Origin: Candidatus Acetothermia bacterium
Lineage (GTDB): Bacteria > Bipolaricaulota > Bipolaricaulia > Bipolaricaulales > Bipolaricaulaceae
Assembly: GCA_003551325.1 (NCBI GenBank)
Contig: PUMK01000250.1
Coordinates: 1 to 6,502, forward strand
Length of the DNA stretch: 6,502 nt
Direction of reading: 5' to 3'
Position numbers and translations under genes: made by a program. The notes beneath the pieces were generated by a model. The model saw only the letters and a program-made list of their open reading frames with translations. It did no database searches and was not told where the DNA came from. Positions 1 through 5,639 of this stretch are shown here, piece by piece. Position 1 is the stretch's first letter. Every line of letters begins with the position of its first letter.

Positions 1-1178
1 AACGCCGACGCAATGCCAAACAGGACGTAGATCCGCTCCTCACGTCCAGCACCTGACCATCCACGCAACACCTGCTTCCACATTCCTTGTTTGATGTAGC
101 CCATGGCCTTGATCCGCAAAGAGGGAATCTCCAGCCAGTCCATTAGGATATAGTAACCGTCCAGTTCCAGAAAAGGGATCAAATTGATGAGGAACGAAAG
201 GTACGAAACAAACGCATTCTGGAAGAATACCCCCTTGAGCACCGGGTTGCTGGACAACGCAACCAAGATCGCGCTGATCCCTCCCAGTACCGCCGTGACC
301 CATGGCCCAGCGAACGAAACGGTGATCCTCGCACGACGTGGCGCCATCCAGATGTCGGAGGTGTCGACGAAGGGTGTTGGACGCCCGTAGTGAAGCAGTG
401 CACCACACCTGCGGACTTCGCGGCCATGGTGTTTGACGGCCAGAGCGTGGCCGAGTTCATGGACAACCATGCCCAGAGCAAGAAAGGCTACAAGAACGAG
501 GAGACCCACACCGTCGGATCCGGCAACCTGGCCGGGAGCGTGACGACCCGTACCCCACTGCCAGGAAACCAGGAAGATGCCGGCCACAACGACGAGTGCC
601 TGCACCACGACCGCCGGCACCGTGAACCCGATGCGACCTCCCCAACGATACAGGGACGCGAACCACCGATCGGCGTTGCGCAGCACGAACTCACCACGGA
701 ACAGCAACGTGGACCAACGTGCCATCCAGTCCAGCCGGCTTGGCAGGCGGAAGCGTTCACCAACTGCTGCGAAAATTTGCACAGGACGTTCCGCCAGAAA
801 CCCTTTTTCTTTGAGTTGATCGATGAGGAAGCTGAGTCGGTCAAAGGGAAACGCACCATGCTCCGCGAAGTACGCTACTGCAAGATCCCGGAGCGAATGG
901 TTGCCATCCATCCGCTCCCATAGGAAGAAATCGTGGGCCTCCAACATGAGGTAGTCGTCCGTCTGCGTGTTCCGAAGGACATACTGCGCATCACCTCTGG
1001 AGGTCACGTGGTGGGCAACTTCAGAGTGTGGACTCTGACGAGGCTTGCGCTTCGAGGTATCGAGCCGATCCCGCACCACCGCCCACATGTCTGTGGTGGC
1101 GATCGCCTGTCTGCTTACGGCAACGTCCAGCGTACGCCAAAGCCCTGTTGTCTCTGTCCCGTCTTCCTCATGTGACAT
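1..1178 (-). CDS. PqqD-like/M50 membrane zinc metalloprotease, C-terminus beyond left edge
   Basis: The reading frame is open from an ATG at 1178 to the left edge (392 codons visible), with an upstream in-frame stop at 1245-1247. Residues 240-244 read HELGH, the zinc-binding motif of site-2-protease-like M50 peptidases, and residues 332-341 read NLIPFLELDG, matching the second M50 motif whose Asp (340) is the third metal ligand. Hydrophobic segments lie near residues 186-204, 224-239, 285-308 and 317-336, so this is an integral membrane protein. Residues about 63-130 (YVLRNTQTDDYLML through LKEKGFL) resemble the PqqD-like winged-helix region found at the N-terminus of YydH-type putative peptide zinc metalloproteases. 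The expected role is intramembrane or membrane-adjacent cleavage of a peptide or membrane substrate; the substrate is unknown. A GAGGG site lies 11 nt before the ATG. What follows residue 392 cannot be seen. The M50 call is firm; the PqqD-like call is by pattern memory only. Confidence 0.88.
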   Translation of the reverse strand, partial: MSHEEDGTETTGLWRTLDVAVSRQAIATTDMWAVVRDRLDTSKRKPRQSPHSEVAHHVTSRGDAQYVLRNTQTDDYLMLEAHDFFLWERMDGNHSLRDLAVAYFAEHGAFPFDRLSFLIDQLKEKGFLAERPVQIFAAVGERFRLPSRLDWMARWSTLLFRGEFVLRNADRWFASLYRWGGRIGFTVPAVVVQALVVVAGIFLVSWQWGTGRHAPGQVAGSDGVGLLVLVAFLALGMVVHELGHALAVKHHGREVRRCGALLHYGRPTPFVDTSDIWMAPRRARITVSFAGPWVTAVLGGISAILVALSSNPVLKGVFFQNAFVSYLSFLINLIPFLELDGYYILMDWLEIPSLRIKAMGYIKQGMWKQVLRGWSGAGREERIYVLFGIASA

Positions 1179-1187
1179 GGTCCAGTA

Positions 1188-1194
1188 CACCCTC
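1188..1194 (-). promoter_or_regulatory. Ribosome binding site of the M50 protease gene
   Basis: On the minus strand GAGGGTG (1194-1188) lies 9 nt before the ATG at 1178. The purine core is good but the spacing is on the long side. It supports ATG 1178 over in-frame GTG codons at 1190 and 1226, which lack a well-placed site. Confidence 0.5.
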
Positions 1195-1267
1195 GCACGG
1201 CATCGCCATCTTCTCCACGCGCGCACACCTTCTTTATGCTCTCTTCACCTTGCTCGCGCGTCGGGCC

Positions 1268-1296
1268 ATGATACCATGTTTGTCGTAGTGGATCAG
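1268..1296 (-). promoter_or_regulatory. Weak candidate promoter for the M50 protease gene
   Basis: On the minus strand TATCAT (1273-1268) matches the -10 consensus at five of six positions. About 17 nt upstream is CTGATC, a poor -35 match. Initiation near 1261 would give a leader of about 80 nt. The -10 box sits inside an imperfect palindrome, CATG-GTAT-CATG. This is a suggestion only; no better promoter was seen between 1179 and 1340. Confidence 0.3.
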
Positions 1297-1340
1297 GTTG
1301 CGTAGGTGCGGAACTTGAGCGCCATGCGAAGTGACCGAAG

Positions 1341-1800
1341 GTGCGTTGGGACGTCGTCGTCTCCTTTCTGGGGTAGGTCACAATCGGTGCTCTTGCTGCT
1401 TGTGTGCTGTTCCAGGTACCTGTACTGCGCCCCGTTTTGCCGAATGCAACACCCTTCCCGTCCGCCGACATGCTGCGGTTGTCCTGGGGGTCCTGTTCGG
1501 TCTGCTCTCCATCTACGGCACGCCCTCACGGATACCCCAACTCGGCGGCGTCATCAACATCCGCAATATGGGATCGTTGATCGCAGGACTTGTGGGGAAC
1601 GTAGCGCCAGCGATGCTGGCCGGTACCATGGGAGGCACCCACCGGCTGCCCATCGGGATGGACGCCGGCCTCATCTACAGAAGATGGGCTTTGGTACGCC
1701 CCATCCATGCAGGTCCAGCGGTGCCCTGCTGGAAACCGGTCACATCTCGTTCGCCGTACTCCTCGTGGGCGACCGGCTGAGCAGGAAAGGAGTGTGCAGA
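1341..1800 (+). pseudogene. Decayed 5TMR-LYT (LytS/BtsS-type) membrane sensor fragment
   Basis: No single frame is intact, but three frames together read as the 5TMR-LYT sensor region of LytS/BtsS-like signalling proteins. The clearest part, about 1460-1715, contains VVLGVLFGLLSIYGT, then NIRNMGSLIAGLVGN, then MLAGTMGGTHRLPIGMD, matching the family pattern of a glycine-rich helix, (N/S)-x-R-(D/N)-x-G, AGL-GG, and a GG-HR turn. Near 1720 the similarity jumps to another frame (ALLETGHISFAVLLVGDRL), which resembles the last helix. About 18 residues seem missing between the HR turn and AGLIYRR. A weaker N-terminal piece (TIGALAACVLFQVPVLRPVL, about 1380-1440) is in a third frame, after an in-frame TAG at 1374-1376. 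No kinase, GGDEF, HD or other output domain follows before 1900. Several frame changes plus a deletion indicate a true pseudogene rather than one sequencing error. The family call rests on remembered motifs. Confidence 0.68.
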
Positions 1801-1844
1801 CGCCAAGCTCCCGCGTGCATGCGTTGAAAGGCGTTGAGAAGAAG

Positions 1845-1882
1845 CGGGGCACCTGCACCAAGACACCCGTGCAGGCGCCCCG
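1845..1882 (-). terminator. Intrinsic-type terminator hairpin after the binding-protein gene
   Basis: Read on the minus strand, CGGGGCGCCTGCAC (1882-1869) pairs with GTGCAGGTGCCCCG (1858-1845) over 14 bp with a 10-nt loop. The only non-Watson-Crick pair is a G-U wobble, which becomes an A-C mismatch if the plus strand is transcribed, so the structure favours the minus direction. It starts 16 nt after the TAG at 1901-1899 and is followed by CTTCTTCTC, a pyrimidine tract rather than a clean U-run. It most likely ends the importer transcript. Confidence 0.78.
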
Positions 1883-1898
1883 AGCGTTTCGTTATCAG

Positions 1899-3437
1899 CT
1901 AGCTACCGAAGCTCCACTTGTTGATGTTCACAATGGGCCGGCGGAACGGATTCCAAAGGTCGTCTGGAATCACGAGCTCGTCGTTGTACGCCTCCCCAAC
2001 CAACGGCCAGTACAGGGGATAGCTCGCCACTTCGTCCATGGCGATCTCCTGCACTCTCCGGTACAAGGCCCAACGGTCTTCAGCATCGACCGTCAGCCTG
2101 ATCTCGTCGATAAGGCGGTCCACTTCTTCGTTGTAGTAGGTCCCGAAGATGGGGTTCCAGCTGGACTCGGAGTGCCACACCTCCACGAAGCTAATCGGCT
2201 CCGGAACGCTGGCGCTCCAGCGCTCGCGGAACATGGGGGCCTCCCCTTCCGCTGTGACATCGAGATACGTACCCCACTCCAGCGTCACAACCTCGGCCTC
2301 GATGCCGACCCGCGCCAGGTGGCGCTCGATGAGCTGCACTTCCTGAACGCGCTCGCGGTATCCGGCAGGGGCATAGATCTGCGTCTTGAACCCATCGGGA
2401 TACCCTGCATCCTCGAGCAACTGACGCGCCTTGTCCAGGTCCACCTCATAAGCGTTGGCATCCGCCGCATAGGCAGGGTGGAACGTGGGCACCCGGCCCC
2501 GGGCCGGAACGGCCATATCGCCACGCGTCAGGGCGATCACCTCAGCCTGGTCAATCGCGTACGCCACAGCCTGCCGCAGACGAACGTCGCTGAAGATGGA
2601 CTCAGGGCGCTTATCAAAGCAGATGCGATGGTCCTCGAAGCGTTCGTAGGTTCCAAACTTGAGTCCGATGCCCGGTCGACCTTGCAGGTAGGCAAACTCC
2701 TCGGCCGGCATCTCCGGCATGAAGTCGACATCCTTGGTCTCAAGGGCCATGATCGCCGTGGAGAGCTCCGGGTAGAACCGGAATTCCACCCGCTCGATGC
2801 GGGCCTTGTCCCCCCAGTAATCCTCGAATTTCTCCAGGACAATACGCCGCCCCGGCAGGTGCTCCACGAACTTGTAGGGTCCAGAGCCGATCGGATTACG
2901 CTCGAAACCCTCCCAGCCCACCTCCTCGATGTACGCCTTGGGCAGCACATGCCCGCGGAGGCGTGCCAGGGTCAGGAAGGCCACGTCTGGCTCGGAGAGT
3001 GTGACCTTGACCGTGTAGTCCTCGATCACCTCTACGGTCTCGATCCCCACATAATAGCGATGATGGGGAGACCCGAGATCCGGATCCATGAACGCCTCGT
3101 AGGTGAACTTCACATCGTAGCCTGTGAGCGCATCGCCGTTGTGGAAGGTGATGCCCTCGCGAATGTAGAATGTGTAGACGAGACCGTCATCGCTGATCGA
3201 GTAGTCCTCGATGATCGCATCCTCAGCCGTAAACGAACCTTCCGAGGTTAGTTCGATGAGGGGATCACATACGGCCCCCAGCACGAAACCTGTCTCCGTA
3301 TCCTGATACGTGATGGGGTTCAAACGTGAAGGCTCCACCTGCACCGCGATCCTCACAACCGAAGCCATGCCCACACTGCCCACAACAAGCAAGGCAAGAC
3401 TTAGGCAAAGCACGCCCGACAAAAGAATCCGCTTCAC
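1899..3437 (-). CDS. Peptide/nickel-type ABC transporter substrate-binding protein (SBP_bac_5)
   Basis: The protein is 512 residues, normal for the DppA/OppA family. It starts at GTG 3437, preceded at 7 nt by GGGAGGTG. The N-terminus (KR, then a hydrophobic run to about residue 20, then VGMAS) is a type I signal peptide with likely cleavage near residue 25. Cys11 has L at -1, so it is not a lipobox and the protein should be free in the periplasm or exported. Family motifs include REGITFHNGDALT (93-105), NPIGSGPYKFVE (181-192), VRLRQAVAYAID in the middle and DLDKARQLLEDAGYPDG. It captures the solute and delivers it to the permease encoded upstream. Oligopeptides are the default guess, but family members also bind nickel, sugars, opines or glutathione. 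The gene comes last in the cluster, 240 bp after the ATPase gene, with its own promoter and a terminator. An upstream in-frame TTG at 3578 would overlap the -35 box and is rejected. Confidence 0.93.
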   Translation of the reverse strand: MKRILLSGVLCLSLALLVVGSVGMASVVRIAVQVEPSRLNPITYQDTETGFVLGAVCDPLIELTSEGSFTAEDAIIEDYSISDDGLVYTFYIREGITFHNGDALTGYDVKFTYEAFMDPDLGSPHHRYYVGIETVEVIEDYTVKVTLSEPDVAFLTLARLRGHVLPKAYIEEVGWEGFERNPIGSGPYKFVEHLPGRRIVLEKFEDYWGDKARIERVEFRFYPELSTAIMALETKDVDFMPEMPAEEFAYLQGRPGIGLKFGTYERFEDHRICFDKRPESIFSDVRLRQAVAYAIDQAEVIALTRGDMAVPARGRVPTFHPAYAADANAYEVDLDKARQLLEDAGYPDGFKTQIYAPAGYRERVQEVQLIERHLARVGIEAEVVTLEWGTYLDVTAEGEAPMFRERWSASVPEPISFVEVWHSESSWNPIFGTYYNEEVDRLIDEIRLTVDAEDRWALYRRVQEIAMDEVASYPLYWPLVGEAYNDELVIPDDLWNPFRRPIVNINKWSFGS

Positions 3438-3444
3438 ACCGATG

Positions 3445-3452
3445 CACCTCCC
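3445..3452 (-). promoter_or_regulatory. Strong ribosome binding site fixing the GTG start of the binding protein
   Basis: On the minus strand GGGAGGTG (3452-3445) is nearly fully complementary to the 16S rRNA 3' end and lies 7 nt before GTG at 3437. It decides the start where no ATG is available and agrees with the signal peptide beginning there. Confidence 0.85.
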
Positions 3453-3483
3453 ATGGCACTGCACAACTGCTACTGCTCCACCG

Positions 3484-3500
3484 TCTTGGCCTTCTTGGCC
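3484..3500 (-). repeat. Tandem 9-bp direct repeat in the binding-protein leader
   Basis: TCTTGGCC occurs at 3484-3491 and again at 3493-3500 on the plus strand (GGCCAAGA twice on the transcribed strand), a 9-bp period differing only in the ninth base. It lies within the predicted leader about 45-65 nt upstream of the start codon. It could be a protein or RNA binding element, or simple chance. Confidence 0.4.
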
Positions 3501-3548
3501 GCACGCCCGACAGCGCTCCCCTACGTACGAGCAGGAAAGCTGTATAGC

Positions 3549-3578
3549 ATCGTAGCGCTTCGAATCGCGGCGTGTCAA
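3549..3578 (-). promoter_or_regulatory. Sigma-70-type promoter of the binding-protein gene
   Basis: On the minus strand a perfect TTGACA (3578-3573) is followed after 18 nt by TACGAT (3554-3549), matching TATAAT at four of six positions including the key T, A and final T. Initiation would fall near 3541, giving an untranslated leader of about 104 nt. It lies about 100 bp after the end of the ATPase gene and would allow the binding protein to be made in excess over the membrane components. Confidence 0.72.
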
Positions 3579-3677
3579 GCATCGTGTGAGAAACGACTTC
3601 GGCCCAGCCCTCGCACATACTGCGCGCGGACCTTAGGGCAACCCAAGAATGCTGCGCCGGACTTCTGCGGGACTCTC

Positions 3678-4652
3678 CTAACGGGACGGTGCGGCGCGTG
3701 CATCGTCACCGTACCGATGGCAGGCGACGCTCCATTCGGCGGACAACATGCGCAGCTCAGGTTCCATTTGGCTGCACACGTCCCAAGCGTGTGGACAGCG
3801 AGGATGGAAGTTGCATCCGGGGGGCGGGTTGACGGGGCTGGGGACTTCTCCCCCCAGCTGAAGCTCACCGAGCGGCTTGTCGGGGTCGGGCTCCGGAACA
3901 GCCTGCAGGAGCCCCACAGTATAAGGATGATGGGGATCGCGGAGGATGTCCTCTGTGCGTCCGACCTCCACGATCTTTCCTAAGTACATGACGCCCATGT
4001 GCTCAGCCACAACACGCACCAGGTTGATGTCGTGGGATATGTAGAAATACGTGAGCTCCCACTCTTTGCGTATGTTCTCTAGGAGCTTCAGGATCTTCGT
4101 CTGAACGGACACGTCCAACGCCGAGGTCGGTTCATCAAGGAAGATGATGTCCGGCTCCACCGCCAGCGCTCGGGCCACCCCGATCCGCTGCTTCTGGCCA
4201 CCACTGAGTTCATGGGGGAAGCGCACAAGATGCTCGGACTGCATCCCCAGCTTCTGAAGCAAATGCACGATCCGCAGGGTCAATGCGTCTTTGCCACGCG
4301 CAATCCCGTGGATCTGGAGGGGGCGCGCCAGGATGTCGAACACTGTCATCCGGGGGTTGAGCGACATGTGTGGATCCTGGAACACCATCGCCATCTCTTT
4401 GCGCAACGTCCTCAGTTGCGCCCGCTTGTACGCAGCGATGTCCTGGCCTTTGTAGATGATCTGCCCGGAGGTGGGTTCCAGCAGCCGCTGGATCGTGCGG
4501 ATCAACGTCGATTTGCCGCAGCCTGACTCGCCGACCAACCCGTACGTGTGGGCACGGTGGATCTGGAGATCAACGCCATCCACAGCACGCACTGCACCGC
4601 TCGGAGACGGGAAGTGCTTCGTCAGTCCTATGACATCAAGCAACGCCGGCAT
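3678..4652 (-). CDS. oppF: Peptide/nickel-type ABC transporter ATPase, OppF/DppF type
   Basis: This 324-residue ATPase is one of the two cytoplasmic nucleotide-binding subunits powering the importer. Visible motifs are Walker A GESGCGKS (41-48), Q-loop FQDP (Gln92), signature LSGGQKQR (149-156), Walker B IIFLDE (169-174), D-loop SALD and the switch His207 in ISHD. The C-terminal oligo_HPY extension starts at HHPYTVGLL (241-249) and has four Cys spaced C-x5-C-x6-C-x17-C (280, 286, 293, 311), found also in the neighbour ATPase. ATG 4652 has AAGGTG 5 nt upstream, and the start sits 4 nt after the stop of the preceding gene, so translation is probably coupled. The frame stays open upstream to 4961, but that part overlaps the neighbour and has no family similarity. 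OppF rather than OppD is assigned from the ESGCGKST and MSLNPRMTV patterns and the gene order; the exact opp/dpp name is uncertain. Confidence 0.93.
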   Translation of the reverse strand: MPALLDVIGLTKHFPSPSGAVRAVDGVDLQIHRAHTYGLVGESGCGKSTLIRTIQRLLEPTSGQIIYKGQDIAAYKRAQLRTLRKEMAMVFQDPHMSLNPRMTVFDILARPLQIHGIARGKDALTLRIVHLLQKLGMQSEHLVRFPHELSGGQKQRIGVARALAVEPDIIFLDEPTSALDVSVQTKILKLLENIRKEWELTYFYISHDINLVRVVAEHMGVMYLGKIVEVGRTEDILRDPHHPYTVGLLQAVPEPDPDKPLGELQLGGEVPSPVNPPPGCNFHPRCPHAWDVCSQMEPELRMLSAEWSVACHRYGDDARAAPSR

Positions 4653-4656
4653 AGGT

Positions 4657-5628
4657 TCACCTTGTATGGCAGGCGACATGGTGGTCGTCATCGAGGGCCA
4701 CAAATGGCGGCCTCTCGCGCCCGCAGATCTCCGTCGCTTGGTCGCAGCGAGGGTGGAAGCGACAACCCTTGGGAGGGTTGATGAGCCTGGGGACCGTCCC
4801 CGGGATCTCCGCGAGGTCGTCGAGGTTCGTCTGCACGCCCAGCACGGAGTTGAGCAGCTTGTGGGCATAGGGATGAACGGGGTTCTTGAAGAGTTCGCGC
4901 ATGGCGGAAGTCTCGACAATGCGACCCGCATACATGACCGACACATGGTCGCAGAGCTCACTGATCACCGCCAGATCATGCGTGATGTAAACAACCGTCA
5001 TCTGCAGTTCTTCCTTGAGTTCCCTCAAGACCTTGATGAACTGTGCCTGAATGGAGACATCGAGGGCTGTGGTCGGCTCATCGGCGATCAGCAAGTGGGG
5101 GTTGCAGGCCAGCATCATCGCGATCATCACGCGCTGCTTCATCCCCCCGCTCAGCTGGTGAGGATACTTGTGCATGAGCGACTCCACATCGGGCAACCGC
5201 ACGCTCCTCAGTGCCTCAGCGATGATCGCGTCGTAGGATTCCCTCCGGGCATTGTGGTACATACGCACCACTTCGGCCATCTGACTACGGATGTTGAACA
5301 CAGGATCCAGCGACGAAGAGGGATCCTGGAAGATCATCGCGATCTCGTTCCCCCGGATCCTCCGCTCCATCTGTCGTTCGCTGAGTTTCAGAAGGTCCTC
5401 ACCTTTGTAGAGGATCTTGCCCGCCTTGATCATGGCGTTGTTGTCCAGAAGCCGGATGATACTTCGACCGGTCACGCTCTTACCGCAACCGGTCTCGCCG
5501 ATCAGGCCGTGAAAGGACCCTTCGCGGATCGCAAGGTCCACGCCGTCGAGGGCCTCAACCTCTCCCTCTTCGGTCGCGAACGAAACAACAAGCCCGTCCA
5601 CCTTCAGCAGTTCGTCTGTCACACCCAT
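4657..5628 (-). CDS. oppD: Peptide/nickel-type ABC transporter ATPase, OppD/DppD type
   Basis: This 323-residue ATPase pairs with the OppF-type subunit on the cytoplasmic side of the importer. Motifs: Walker A GETGCGKS (44-51), Q-loop MIFQDP (Gln101), signature LSGGMKQR (159-166), Walker B LLIADE (179-184), D-loop TALD and switch His217 in [14 protein letters not shown] after the Q-loop and [15 protein letters not shown] are typical of OppD/DppD. The C-terminal oligo_HPY extension begins at [11 protein letters not shown] (252-262) and carries Cys289, 295, 302 and 320. Two starts are possible: ATG 5640, overlapping the previous stop by one base (TAATG), and ATG 5628. I chose 5628 because GGAG lies 6 nt upstream and the conserved region (DELLKVDGL) begins right after it; 5640 would add only MERQ. 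Substrate assignment (oligopeptide, dipeptide or other) is not possible from the ATPase. Confidence 0.93.
   Translation of the reverse strand: MGVTDELLKVDGLVVSFATEEGEVEALDGVDLAIREGSFHGLIGETGCGKSVTGRSIIRLLDNNAMIKAGKILYKGEDLLKLSERQMERRIRGNEIAMIFQDPSSSLDPVFNIRSQMAEVVRMYHNARRESYDAIIAEALRSVRLPDVESLMHKYPHQLSGGMKQRVMIAMMLACNPHLLIADEPTTALDVSIQAQFIKVLRELKEELQMTVVYITHDLAVISELCDHVSVMYAGRIVETSAMRELFKNPVHPYAHKLLNSVLGVQTNLDDLAEIPGTVPRLINPPKGCRFHPRCDQATEICGRERPPFVALDDDHHVACHTR
4658..4663 (-). promoter_or_regulatory. Ribosome binding site of the OppF-type gene, inside the end of the OppD-type gene
   Basis: AAGGTG (4663-4658 on the minus strand) covers the last Arg codon and part of the TGA stop of the OppD-type gene and lies 5 nt before ATG 4652. 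This layout favours translational coupling and fixes the start. Confidence 0.75.
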
Positions 5629-5634
5629 CTGTCG

Positions 5635-5638
5635 CTCC
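5635..5638 (-). promoter_or_regulatory. Ribosome binding site deciding the OppD-type start
   Basis: GGAG (5638-5635 on the minus strand) lies 6 nt before ATG 5628. The alternative ATG at 5640 has only GAGCAAGCGAAAC before it, a poor site, though it overlaps the permease stop as TAATG and could be used by re-initiating ribosomes. Confidence 0.55.
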
Positions 5639-5639
5639 A

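Larger units (their letters stand above)
1179..1844. other. Intergenic stretch without an intact gene
   Basis: Between the protease start and the importer terminator there is no intact coding sequence on either strand. The content is a short leader with a weak promoter candidate (1179-1340) and the plus-strand 5TMR-LYT remnant. The minus-strand open frame at 1526-1861 is rich in Arg, Cys and Ser and looks like the antisense shadow of that remnant. No tRNA, CRISPR array or insertion sequence ends were seen. Confidence 0.6.
3438..3677 (-). other. Leader and spacer between the OppF-type and binding-protein genes
   Basis: This 240-bp gap holds the promoter at 3549-3578, the leader repeats and the strong ribosome binding site. 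Between the ATPase stop and the promoter there are two short hairpins on the minus strand (CTTGGG/CCCTAAG near 3645 and CGCGCA/TGTGCG near 3620). Both have only about 6 bp and no U-run, so transcription from upstream may well read through. Three ACTGC copies occur at 3458-3476 on the plus strand. No small gene with convincing features was seen. Confidence 0.5.

Noticed and set aside
390..923. Plus-strand open frame of 177 codons and the minus-strand frames at 488-859, 457-666 and 40-408
   Set aside because: All overlap the M50 protease in other frames; only the frame with HELGH and LDG has recognisable motifs and is open throughout.
1707..3251. Long plus-strand open frame of 514 codons
   Set aside because: It is antisense to the binding-protein gene, shows no domain pattern or signal, and runs through the terminator; the minus-strand protein has clear family motifs.
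3438..3578. N-terminal extension of the binding protein to a TTG at 3578
   Set aside because: The TTG lies inside the -35 box and the extension would bury the signal peptide; GTG 3437 has a near-perfect ribosome binding site.
3610..3652. Possible terminator after the OppF-type gene
   Set aside because: The two hairpins have only about 6 bp with wobble pairs and no U-rich tail.
4653..4961. N-terminal extension of the OppF-type ATPase
   Set aside because: It overlaps the OppD-type coding sequence, is low-complexity Ser/Arg/Thr-rich and lies before the normal family start at 4652.
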